Assembly: GCA_037974665.1 (NCBI GenBank)
Contig: CM075765.1
Location: forward strand, 6,143,501-6,207,500
Origin: Ehretia macrophylla
Lineage: Eukaryota; Streptophyta; Magnoliopsida; Boraginales; Ehretiaceae
Direction: 5' to 3'
DNA: 64,000 nt
Positions 26,343 through 37,200 of this stretch are shown in pieces. Both the position numbers and the translations under genes were made by a program. The notes under the pieces were generated by a model that did no database searches, was not told the DNA's origin, and saw only the letters and a program-made list of their open reading frames with translations. Within the stretch, counting starts at the first letter, position 1; the number at the start of each line of letters is the position of its first letter.

Positions 26343-26828
26343 GGAAAAATTTCACATGTAGTCCCTATTATTTACAAAATATTTCAATTTAGTCTTTATT
26401 ATTTAAAATGTCTCAATTTAGTCTTTATTATTTCACCAAAAGTTTCAATTTCCTCCCTATTGTTTAAAATATCTCAATTTAGTCCCTATTATTTCCCAAA
26501 AAATTTTAATTTCGTCCATATTATTTTTAAAAAGTTTCAATTTTGTCCCTATTATTTTCTTAAAGTTTCAAATTCGTCCCTATTATTCAAGGACTAAATT
26601 GATTTTTTTTTGAAAAATAATAGGAACTAATTTAAAACTTTTTGAAAATAATAGGGATGAAATTAAAATTTTTAGGAAACAATAAGGATGAAATTGAGAA
26701 ATCCTAAATAATAGAGACGAAATTAAAACTTTTAGGGAAACAATAGGGACTAAATTGAGACATTTTAAACAATAGGGACTAAACTAAATTTTTTTGCAAA
26801 CAATAGGGACTAAATGTGAGATTTTCCC
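26343..26828. mobile_element. Foldback MITE, Mutator-like, with minisatellite arms
   Basis: The two halves are long imperfect inverted repeats meeting near 26590. The ends read GGAAAAATTTCACATGTAGT and, on the other strand, GGGAAAATCTCACATTTAGT. Each arm contains about six to seven ~35-bp units around TCAATTTAGTCCCTATTATT. The 9-bp sequence TTTTTTTCA lies at 26334-26342 and again at 26829-26837, and a 9-bp target duplication is the Mutator superfamily signature; the low complexity of that sequence weakens the point. It has no coding capacity. It lies about 300 bp downstream of the F-box gene's stop. Confidence 0.75.
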
Positions 26829-27067
26829 TTTTTTTCATCACTTATTTATGTCATATGAACTCAACAATCTTTTTGTATTTCTCTCTTTCATTTTGGCATC
26901 CCTATAGTATACACACATAAGAGGCAATAAATGAGTGATGAAAAAAATGTGACATCTAGCAATGCAATAAACGCCAAAAGTCATAAAATGTTATACCTTA
27001 TAATACTCTCTTTTCTTTAATCTCTTCATTTAAGTTGGGCGAGGGACTATATAATCCTATTGTCATA

Positions 27068-27073
27068 TTTATT
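27068..27073 (-). promoter_or_regulatory. Candidate polyadenylation signal of the F-box gene
   Basis: AATAAA on the minus strand lies about 55 bp past the F-box gene's stop codon, a plausible distance for a plant near-upstream element. Confidence 0.4.
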
Positions 27074-27127
27074 CGATCAAATTTACTCCAACAATAAATA
27101 GAAACATAGAAAAGAATCAAGCTAATA

Positions 27128-28390
27128 TCAATACAATATGTATAATTCATACAATTTATTTACCTTTTCATTAGCTTCTTTGTTGGTCGCTTTGATCTCC
27201 ATTATTGCCTCACCATTTCCAGAGATCCCCTTATGTCCTTGAAGAAAAACAAGGCTTTCCATATAATCAATAATACGAAAGGAGATTGGCCATGGGCAGG
27301 GTCCAAAGTCATGCATGATTTGCTCAGACTCGGGCGCAGACATTTCCACCTCATGGTTCCGCGATGGCATTATAAATTTTGCTGTTTTAGATGTGACACC
27401 TTGCAACACATCATGTACTAAATCAAAATTGTACATTCTAGTCCACGATTCCTTAATTCCATACTCTTTCATCACCCAAACAGATAACATCAAAGGTTTT
27501 GACGCCTCTTTCTCATATTTTACAACAGCGAGATGATGTACGAGTTTAATAAGATAACCGTTTCCTCCGAAATCTCTAGTGACAGCATCAGGCAACGCCA
27601 TTTCTCTAATCAACTCAGTGGCGAAATCAAATGCTAATATCGATGGAAAAATGCCATCGTCGTTTGGCTTAAACACAGCCCAGTGCGCAGCGCCATTCAC
27701 GACAGCGGGACTGCCTATGAAGTTAAAAGCACGACATTGAATACCAATTTGCTTAACCCTCCTCCACGCTCCATTCCTAACTGAGAATACCTCAACTGCA
27801 GGAGTGCGAGCAACCCGAATCTGCTCACATCTTTTCGTCATTGGGAAAAGAATCCTAACCACTTTATAATCATAATCGCCATTGGCGAAATGAGCACCAA
27901 ACCCTACTAAGGCCAAGTTGCGCAGCAACGAAGGCTTAAGGGTATGCGGTGGTAGAGATATAAACTTTCGGATTGAAGGGTTCCATAGAATGATGGTCTG
28001 TATGTTATTAGATATGTCATCAACAGCCAAACAAAGCAACCCATTGCAAAAACCAACTGCTCTAAAATCCCCACAATTTTTTTGTGGAAGTGCATTGACC
28101 AGTTCTGGCGGTACGTTGAATTTCGCTACTTCACCCTCATCGTTATCGTTGACAAAAAGGCATCGTTCATCGACATTTCCAAAATCGCAGGCACAGTCCC
28201 TCACGGGGAGGGTTTGGGTTTTGATGGTTTCACTTTGTTGAAGGGAGTGTTTGAGTTGTTCAGAAATGAAGTAAGTGCTTGTTATATTCAAATGCCACGA
28301 TTTGGAGACAGTGGCACAACGGATTAGTGTTTTTGGATCAAGTCTTTTCAAGATGTCGTTGAGTAATTCTTGGGGCAAATAATCTGACAT
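27128..28390 (-). CDS. F-box protein with FBA-type (F-box associated) domain
   Basis: This uninterrupted 420-residue frame is the only intact ordinary gene in the window. Residues 4-45 form an F-box (LPQELLNDILKRLDPKTLIR, then VSKSWH), which binds SKP1 in an SCF ubiquitin ligase. Residues ~110-330 match the plant FBA domain that recruits substrates: GFCNGLLCL (113-121), ILWNPSIRKF (134-143), YDYKVVRI (173-180), VEVFSVRNGAWR (199-210), VVNGAAHW (230-237), ILAFDFATE (251-259). Length and single-exon layout are normal for F-box/kelch-like proteins of the At3g06240/At3g23880 type. The start chosen is the first Met, three residues before the F-box. Substrate is unknown. A C-terminal lysine-rich tail (about 395-420) is less conserved. 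It stands alone among transposons. Confidence 0.92.
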   Translation of the reverse strand: MSDYLPQELLNDILKRLDPKTLIRCATVSKSWHLNITSTYFISEQLKHSLQQSETIKTQTLPVRDCACDFGNVDERCLFVNDNDEGEVAKFNVPPELVNALPQKNCGDFRAVGFCNGLLCLAVDDISNNIQTIILWNPSIRKFISLPPHTLKPSLLRNLALVGFGAHFANGDYDYKVVRILFPMTKRCEQIRVARTPAVEVFSVRNGAWRRVKQIGIQCRAFNFIGSPAVVNGAAHWAVFKPNDDGIFPSILAFDFATELIREMALPDAVTRDFGGNGYLIKLVHHLAVVKYEKEASKPLMLSVWVMKEYGIKESWTRMYNFDLVHDVLQGVTSKTAKFIMPSRNHEVEMSAPESEQIMHDFGPCPWPISFRIIDYMESLVFLQGHKGISGNGEAIMEIKATNKEANEKVNKLYELYILY

Positions 28391-30596
28391 CTTTCTGATA
28401 TCTAGGGCTCTGCAAAAGAAGTGCTTATGAAAGATATGGAGAGAGAAGAGAGGGGATTAATTTTCTTTGTTTTCTTTTTTCTTCAGTTTGAAGGAAGGTT
28501 TCGATGATTACAATTCACCAACAAATCCAGAGGACACTTAGACGGGGGTTAAATTTGACAGAAATGAAAATGAGAAGAGTGCAGTGAGGATTATATCCCT
28601 AAAATTCCCCAAAGCACAGCCAATGATTTCTATTTAAGGGCTATACGCAGATGGACAACTATGAGTGCTCTCACGGCATTTATGGAAGGCTAAACGGAAT
28701 TCATAATACAAACAAGATTACTAAAATCAAATTTATATCGATGTAATCCATGAAAGCAGAATCTCCTATAGATTACAAAAAGTTTGTTTTACTTTAATCA
28801 GGCTAGCAAATGTCCATAAATATCACTTTAACGTCTTATCTCATCTTCAGCTAAAGGTGTGTTTGGAGTCGAATAGCTCATCTAGACTCCAATTATGATT
28901 CCAAGAAGTATTTGATTTTCAAGCTTGCACTTGCGGTTGAGCTATGCAGGCAAAAAGAAAATCATGGTTTCAAAAGCATGGTATACTCAAGTTTTAAGAC
29001 CTAATCTCTTGTAACATGGTTATCAAACGTGTTTTTGTACTCAAACGCGAGGCAAAGCGGGTTCTATATTTAAATAGTAACTAGGATCAAGGAAAGAAGT
29101 AATTGTATATCCCAAGAATTAATTAATTTAGGCTAGCTAATAATGTTCTTAAAATTCACATAAGGGCCTAGTGTACTAGTGTTTGTGAAATGTCAAAGAG
29201 TTCTATAGAAAGTAAATTCATGAAGAAAATGTTAATTCTATTTAGTTTATGCAAGTTAGAATATGAAAAATATCTATCAGTCTAGAAAAAAGTAATTTGT
29301 ATAAGAGTATTGATTTTTTTTGGTTCATTATCTTTCTCTCAAAAGTAAAATGGAACCAGACACAACTTGACCAACAAGTGAACAAATTAGAAATGTATTC
29401 TTGCTAGGCCCCATAACTTCTTTACATTGTAAATTGGCTTCTTCATTTTTAATGGCATATCTTGTTCTTTATCTCTTCATCAATTATTACCTTACTTCTA
29501 AAACAACTCGTATTATGAATGAGCTATAAAGAATAATTATAAGTAGAGGTTTTCTTTTTATGGGTTTCCAAATTTTGAGCCAACCGTATAATTGTTTTGC
29601 ACAACATAGGAAATCATTGAACATTAGGAAAGAAAATATAATTATATTCAGGTTATGCATGTTAAAAAACAACGAAAAAAAAAGTAATCGATTACATTTA
29701 TCTCTCTCTCAAAAGAGAACTGGTACCTTGAGACCACTTAGCCACCAAATTAACATATTAAAAATGTACATTGGGTCGACTCAATTACTTTTCTTTGCAA
29801 TGTATATTTGTTTGTTCAATTGAATGTCATATATATATATATATATATATGTAAGGCGATTCTTCCTATTTTTTTCGTGAATCATTATCATACTAGCAAA
29901 AAGACCAGCACTATGAATAGGCATATAAAGCAAGAAAACAAAAGAACTTATCATATAAATGATCATGGTTGTCATCATATTCATCATAAGATTTTGGAAC
30001 AAATTAAAATAAATAGTGTTGGGTTAATCTTTTTATGGATATTGAATAAATTAAGTCAATCACATAATATCTCTAGGCATCATTGTAATTATAGTTTATG
30101 AACATGATTGACTAATTCCTCAAGTTATCAAAAGAATATAAGCACCTGGGATTAATTCTGCAATCCTTACATGGGATCACCACTTGGCAATCATGAATCT
30201 GCTATTGAACGTCAAACAGGAGTATAAAACTGACGGGAAGAGGTCCCAAGGTAAAAATGGTGGTAAACATCTAAATTTTTGTATAGAATGATTCAATAAA
30301 TGTTTATAAATATTGGTAGTGTCTCCAAGTAAGTCACAATGGCCAACAGGAAAACTTCATTCCACATTTCAATGGTTATAATTATTTGCTGGCAACCACA
30401 TCACCTTCTTCGATCTTACCCAACCTTTAAGTGATGTGCAGTGCTTTTTGTCATTAGCATGAGGATGTAGTTTGGGTTTTCTAGTTTTGAGAGTAGACCG
30501 AATTGCTGAGAACTGAAAATCTATTAATGTAGGCCAAACTTTAACAAATAAGTTGTATGCACATAATGATCAACTAATGTAGACAAATATAATATA
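28391..30596. other. F-box gene upstream region and unassigned intergenic DNA
   Basis: The first ~300 bp should hold the F-box promoter and leader. Beyond that there is an (AT)n run at 29829-29850 and nothing else that I can support as gene, RNA or element. Confidence 0.35.
28631..28637 (-). promoter_or_regulatory. Possible TATA element of the F-box gene
   Basis: On the minus strand TTAAATA occurs about 240 bp upstream of the start codon, with a pyrimidine-rich stretch (reading AAGAAAAAAG on plus) nearer the start that could be a 5' leader. This is a weak TATA match, offered only as a candidate. Confidence 0.25.
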
Positions 30597-32141
30597 TGTT
30601 GGATATGGATTGTGCACACAAATACAAAAGACACGTAATTTTAACGTAGTTCGAACTTAACCTACATCTACGGAGTAATTCTCTATTACTCACAAAAATC
30701 ATGAAACTTTTAATGTGGTTACAACCACAGACACCCAAGTTTCAATACATTTTTTAGAGTCCAGTTACTAATCGGCTCTTTTAACTACATTGTTTAACAA
30801 GCTTGGGGTCGTGCTTGGGCTACTATGATACAATACCAATGAAGCCTATTTATAGTTGAGAGATGAGAGGATGGTGACAAAGTTAGCCACCCAATTGCCT
30901 CCTATTGCTATCGCCTCTATTTGCCTTCAATAAAGTTAGGCCTCCATTTCTTTTCATGTTATATTTGTTGACTTTTCATGCACATATTTTTTCAATCATC
31001 ATTTGTCTCTTTATTTCTTCAAGAGTCATCTTAGGTTTTGGTTTGCAATCTCCAACACCCCGCTTCAAACCAAAACTATTTTTACACCAATTAGTGCCTT
31101 TAACTTCTTGAATCCTGCGGCATTTCTTAATGTTTCCATGGCTGAACCTCTTCTTTTTAGCCTTGTTTGATTGCTCTAGCACGACAACTATCTGCTTAAT
31201 GCGTCGCGAAAACAATGTTCAATAATGAGCTTCAACTCTCTTGTCTTTTTGGTGACTACGACACTATTTCTCTTGACGCGAGCACCTCTTGCTTCTAGCG
31301 GCCTCCTTTTGGTAGTCTTCTTTTAACATTCTTCGTTTGCTAACTGCATAGTGGAAATGACTATGGATTTACTGCAAATGATTTTGGATTTATTGAAAAT
31401 GACTATTGACTCTATATGTTGGAAATGATACGGGATTTACTGGAAGTGGCTTAAGATTTACGGGACATGACTTAAAATTTACGAATCCTTACATAGAAAT
31501 TATAAAGAAATACTATGTTCTTCAGAATACGAATAATACTCAAATAATAAACTCACAAAATATTACAAAGAGTTTTTCTCACTCTCTTTTTTGTACTGTT
31601 TCACTCCTTACACTTTTCACTCTTTTTTTTTTTTTTTTTTTTCTCTTTCTCTCTTTTTTCTCACTTACAAGAACTCAATCTTTTTGCATTCATATGCAAC
31701 CCCGAGCTCTGATACCACTTGTTGGATATGAATCGTGCACACAAATGTAAAAGACATGCAATTTTAACGTGGTTCGAACTTAGCCTACATCAATCCACGG
31801 AGTAATTTTAACGTGGTTCGGACACCCAAGTGTCAATACATTGTTTAGAGTCCAGTTACTAACCAACTCTTTTAACTACATTGTTTAACAAGCTTGGGGG
31901 TGTGTTCGGGGTACTTTGATACAATACCAATGAAACCTATTTATAGTTAAGAGATGAGAGGATGGTGACATAGTTAACCACCAAATTGCCTCCATTTGCC
32001 TCCAATAAAGTTAGCCACCCGTTGCCTCCATTTCTCTTCATGTCACATTTGTTGACCTTTGATGCATATGTCTCTTCAATCATTTTTTGTCTCTTCATTT
32101 CTTCAAGAGTCATCTTAAGTTTTGGTTGGCAATCTCCGACA
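30597..32141 (-). mobile_element. Short non-autonomous LTR element (TRIM-like), minus strand
   Basis: Direct repeats 30597-31057 (461 bp) and 31720-32141 (422 bp) both begin TGTTGGATATG and end CAATCTCCRACA. Reading minus, the primer site TGGTATCAGAGCTC (31704-31717) follows the right LTR and a purine-rich GAAGCGGGG precedes the left one. The 662-bp interior shows no retrotransposon protein. Flanking pentamers ATATA and ATATG suggest a target duplication with one change. Repeats are roughly 85-90% identical by eye with several indels, so it is older than the nested copia at 43019. Confidence 0.85.
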
Positions 32142-32399
32142 ATATGCATGTCATGATAAAGCGAATGGTACAATTATGATCCAATTTTAACAAACTAAAC
32201 CTTTAGAGTAATATTGAAATTTAAGCATGTGTGTTACGACCTATTTAAACGCACCATAACATGAAAAAGATAAATTCTTTGTGTACTCCTTGCCTTGGTT
32301 TTTCATCCACTACAGTTAGGTGTTAGTCAATCAAATTACTCATTTAACTGAACAAATTCATATCAGTTTTCTTTGTGATTGCGGCATGTATTAATAATT
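32142..32399. other. Unassigned spacer
   Basis: AT-rich sequence between the short LTR element and the copia remnant; nothing is supported. Confidence 0.3.
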
Positions 32400-32965
32400 G
32401 GTCTGTAACGTTTTTCCTAGTGCACATGAAAATTCCTTTTTAGGGGTTTTATCCTTTTCCCAGTACATAAATGAACTATTATAACTATATATACAGTGGG
32501 CTAAGAGTATATCGAAATTCCTTCATAGTGGTTTTAAACTTTTATCCTTTTTCCCATTAGATACATAAACTCTAGTAACTTTATATATAATAGGTTAATT
32601 TCATTATGGGCACATAAAGAGAGTAGTTTAGAATAGAGGCTTCTGCTCGTAGGGAAATAGGGTGCAATTGGGATTTGGAATTGAAAGAAATCTTGAATTG
32701 TTGTAATCTCCTCATTTAATAAATTCATTGTTCTTCGCTTGCAGACGTATGCTTTGCCGAACTACATAAATATTTTATCTTCTTTTATCCTGTTTATTCT
32801 TCACTAAATCTCTCTAGTTCCTTTTTATTTTCTAGTCCTTGTCATATCGAATTGATATGAGAGCTAGATTCAACGATTAAGGACCAACAAAACGGCATCG
32901 ATAAAATATGAAATAGAGAAGTTTGATTGCAAATGAGAAGAAAAGAATTGTGAACTGCAAGTATT
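32400..32965 (+). mobile_element. Copia LTR end and gag start (fossil fragment)
   Basis: The sequence around 32745-32800 (TTTGCCGAACTACATAAAT, then CTTCTTTTATCC) is typical of the 3' part of copia LTRs. It is followed at 32854-32869 by TGATATGAGAGCTAG, a degenerate tRNA-Met primer site, and at about 32905-32950 by codons for KYEIEKFD, which resembles the copia gag start 'KFEVEKFDGK'. The left edge is not defined. It is an old scrap. Confidence 0.4.
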
Positions 32966-33116
32966 TACATGCATTCATGATTTAAAAGTTTATACAAGAG
33001 CTTAGCAAGCTGTACATAGAAACAAAATCAAAGGCCTAAAAACTAGGTATACACTTGAATGCATACCTGATCGATAAGGAATTTCATGGCATGAAATCAT
33101 CATAATTAATTCTTGA

Positions 33117-33463
33117 TTAGAGGTGAATCCAAAGCTGTCCTTTATGCCCCAGCAAGATTGTGCTCCCATCGAAGACACTAATCTTGGATCGAAGTAGGAA
33201 AAACCATGTCTTCAACAAAGGTTTAGGGAGAACGTTGGCGAGTTGGGCATGAGTGAAGACGCGAGAGACTTGAAGCAACCTATTGGCCACTTGATCTTGA
33301 GGGAAAGTGTAACCAACAGCAATGTGTTCCATGAGCGAGTAAAAATTGGGCTGGCACAAAAATAAATGGCACCAGTATTATCACACTTGGGAATGCAAAT
33401 GACATGCGTGATATGTTCTAGGAATGAAGAATAGTAATGAGAATGCCTTGTATAATATGACAA
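33117..33463 (-). pseudogene. Copia RNase H, C-terminal part (fossil)
   Basis: Minus-strand pieces read HVICIPKCDNTGAIYF and VANRLLQVSRVFTHAQLANV followed by KPLLKTWFFLLRSKISVFDG, matching the end of copia RNase H/pol ('CDNIGATYL...', 'QLADVLTKPL...F..LRSKL'). The matching N-terminal piece lies at 38711-38860, so one old copia gene is split by the microsatellite and the solo LTR between. Confidence 0.65.
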
Positions 33464-33469
33464 AATTGT

Positions 33470-33554
33470 CTTTTTATTATTATATTATTAAAAATATGAT
33501 AGGATTGTCCTTTTATTATTATAATTATAATAATAATAATTATTATTATATTTG

Positions 33555-33585
<31 letters not shown>

Positions 33586-33676
33586 CTTTATTATTAATGT
33601 TATTATTATCATTATCACTAATAATAATAATAATCATCATCTTAATCAATATTTTAATTTTTAATTTTTAATTTAA

Positions 33677-33731
<55 letters not shown>

Positions 33732-34005
33732 GTTATTATTATTATTTTGTTATTTTAATTTTATTGATTATTATTATTATTATTACTTTAATTTTTATTT
33801 TATTTTTAGTTTTTGCTTTTATTTTTATTTTTATAATAATAATAATAAAAATAATAATAATAAATATAATACTAATTATTATTATAAAAATAATAATTTA
33901 TAATAATAATATTATTTTTTTATAATAATGATTATTATTATATTTCTTAATTATTATTATTGTTATTTTATTATTATTTTTGTTATTATTATTATTATTA
34001 TTGAA
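33470..34005. repeat. Giant degenerate ATT/TTA trinucleotide microsatellite
   Basis: More than 500 bp consists almost wholly of ATT/TTA (and AAT/TAA) trinucleotides with scattered interruptions. The left half of 33500-33640 and the part at 33830-33930 switch strand sense (TTA to TAA), so the array can fold on itself. Confidence 0.9.
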
Positions 34006-34212
34006 ATATGGGGGTATGGTAGTCGAGTTCTTTCCCAAACACATAAGAATTGCTCATTCCAATGGGTTTACTCTGTAATGACTATTCTTATATACGCATG
34101 AAAGGTATTACCTTGGGAATAAGATTCCCAAGTTCATTTCTTTATACCAAGCATGAAATCAAAAAGAGTTGGGAATGTCATTCTATTCCAAACCCCATCT
34201 CAGTATACCAAT
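34006..34212. other. Possible MITE end next to the microsatellite
   Basis: Words such as GGGAATAAGATTCCCAAG, GGAATGTCATTCTATTCC and (at 33420-33450) GGAATGAAGAATAGTAATGA look like the ends of a plant MITE whose interior became the microsatellite. No clear target duplication could be fixed. Confidence 0.25.
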
Positions 34213-37200
34213 TGTAATACCCCGACCCCGAGCATATAGTTATTATTTTTACTTGCATATATTAATATGCTTATTTTAATCATTTGCGTACATTTACATG
34301 TTGCATTAATTGTTTGCATATAATTATTAGCATTACTTTTTATATTTCTTGGAAAATGTGCATTTGTATCATTTAGCGTACATTCACGTGCATTTTCAAA
34401 TTCTAAGTATCGTAGGCATTATTTAAGTGTTATCAATTTGCAAATAGGAACTAGATTAGTTAGATTTCAACTAGATGTCAAACTAGTAAATATCCAATTA
34501 GTTAGAGAGGCAATTTAGACTTTTGTTTTTAAACTAAATATCTTACTTAATAAAACAAAACAAGAGACACAAAACCTACAACACACACATCGGTCTCTAC
34601 ACACACACATACACACTAATACATACTAAAAAACACACACACATAAGAAGAGAAGAAAATATAGAAAAAATGAGGAAAAGAAATAGTGAAGAAGAAGATT
34701 TGATCCTTGTTTTAGCTTCTCTTGCATTTCTAGCCACTTCTAAGGTGAGAGATTCATCTTTATGTGCATTATTATTCCTATTTCTTTCTCCTATCAAAGT
34801 TATTGAGAAATAGTTAAATGATTGATGAGCTTATAAATGCATGAGAATATGAATTCTAGCATGTATTGTGTTGTAGGAGTTCTCTTTTGTATATTTGATA
34901 AATGTTGCAAGTAGTATCATTGGTGTTGTTGCTTTTCTTGTTGATGATCATAGATGAAGACTAGATGTTTGATAAATGGCCTCAATGAAGTGTATAAGTG
35001 TTGTCTATGTTAAACCTAAGTGCAAAGTTAGCTAAAATGCAAGAAGACAACAAAAGTGCAAATTCGGAACAGTGCACTGCCCCTATTTTTCAGAGTCTTT
35101 TTGACATAGTAAACAAGCTCTAAAATTAACAAAATTTCACAATAGCTAGATTAGGCAGTTTAGAGAAAATGTTGAGTTCTGGTGCGAAGGCTAGTTCTAA
35201 CGTTTTGACCCTCCGATTTAAGTATTTCCGAAATGTGTCCTAAAATCACTGATGTAGGGCAGTTTAGAGTAGTTGCACGGAAAAGGGTATAACTCATGGA
35301 ATTTAACTCAGAATTAGGCACCGTTTGATTCTAAAATCATCTACACTCGAAGAGCTACATTTATATGTAAAAATTAGAGAATTTGGGGGTCAATAGTATA
35401 GGTAATTGAATTGATGAAGTTAGAATTCTATTAGAAAATGATGATTAGCGCTTTAGTTAAAGATTGTTGAACTCTAAGTTACCTACTTGTTTCTACGCTT
35501 TAAATGCATGCCATGAATGGTTATAATGGTAATTTAATGTTTAGGAAGATTAGAGTATGGTTAGAATTCATTGTGTGCGTGTGTGTTGGACATAAAATTA
35601 TGTCTGTTTCATGCTAAATGGAACCTAACAAGTGTCTAGGAAATGCTAGAGTTTAAATGAACTTGGTTGATTGTAGGACTTATTAATAGCTTTAGAAGTA
35701 GACTTGAATAACTTGTATGAATTGTAGATAGGTTCTATGGTGTTCATAAATATCATTGAGTTAACAAGAATGAATATTAACAAATAGTAACTTTTGCTTA
35801 AATTGGGGTTTTTGCATTTCTAAAGGTTGTAATGCTTCTATTAGTTGACATAACATCCTAGAATGCAATATGTATCATAAAATTGGATATAACCTAGCTA
35901 GAATTAGAATTTTGGTTTAAATTACAAAAGGGGACTTTGAAACGAAGTATTGAGTTTGGCATGTTTGATTATGTAGTTAGTCTTAGAAGTGTATGGAAGC
36001 CTTTAAAATGTAATTATGGTGTAATTTAGCTAACCGGATTAGGTGGTTGTAGTACAAATCACCTAAGGGGCTTTTCGGTATTTTTAAGTGAACGTACTTG
36101 AAAATGCAATTTCATGGTATTTAGTTGGATCATAAAGTGGCTTAAAATGAATGGTAAAGTTAAATTTGGAATTCGTTACCTTGTGTGAAGTTTAGAACCT
36201 AATTAGTAAGCATTGGAATAGTGAATTATTGGATTTCTTAAGAATTGATTTAACTTATTGCATAATTAGTTATTTGAATTACTATGGTTGCCATATTTGA
36301 TTGTTAATTAGGTAAACTATAAGTTAGCTCATCTAGTTAGATGATTATTGATTGTTGTACTTAAGAGTAATTGAAATTTATAACTTATAATCTTAACTTA
36401 ATGATATTTGATGCTTCTAATGCCTTCTATGCTATCTAATGATGTAGTAGGGTGAACTTTATAGCTTAATTGCACGTGGAATATGAGCTTGTGTGAATAA
36501 GTGATTTGAAGAAAGAAATGAATAGTAACTTGATTAAAGAAATGATTTAGAGTTATTTGTATGATTACTTGGGCTATTGGTAATATGATATATATAAGTG
36601 ATTATAAATATAGCTTTTATTATTGTGAGTTGAGTTAAGTAATAGTTAAGTTGGAATTGATATAGTTAATTGCTAAAGTGCTAAACTTATATGAACATAC
36701 TAGGGTTACGTATTCGAGCTAATTCGAGAAAATTTGGAGTGAATCGGAGCTATTTTCTTGCATGCTTGGCTTAATCCAAGGTGAGGGAGTTTTGCATACT
36801 CATGACATTTTTAAGTTTATGTTTAAATTATAGCTTTTTCTTGATTTGTTATTATTAGCTTATGTAATGCTCTAATCTAGTATAAAATACTTTACACATG
36901 CTATGAATGCCTTGTTGTGTTGTGTAGAAGCTTGTTCCATGGTTAAATGCAAAGATTCATATGTAGGAAGAAGAAAAATAGTGCTTTTCTTAGGGTTTTG
37001 TTAAAATTTGCTTATGAGATTGAATTGGTGCTACCTATAGGTGCTATTAGTGATAATGAACATAGAATAATAGTTGTATGTGATTAAATTGCTCGGAACT
37101 TAGGTAAAAATGCATAAATAGCTTGATTTACAAAGGAGTTTCGGGTGAAATGCGAATCTGGGTGAAATTGAACTTTATATTTGGTATTTATAGAGCGAGG

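Noticed and set aside
26238-26597. 119-codon open frame on the plus strand
   Set aside because: It reads through the left arm of the foldback MITE; the protein is a by-product of the ~35-bp repeat.
27315-28327. Plus-strand open frames opposite the F-box gene
   Set aside because: Antisense shadows of the F-box coding sequence with no recognisable domains.
33418-33618. Isoleucine-rich open frame
   Set aside because: Translation of the ATT trinucleotide microsatellite.
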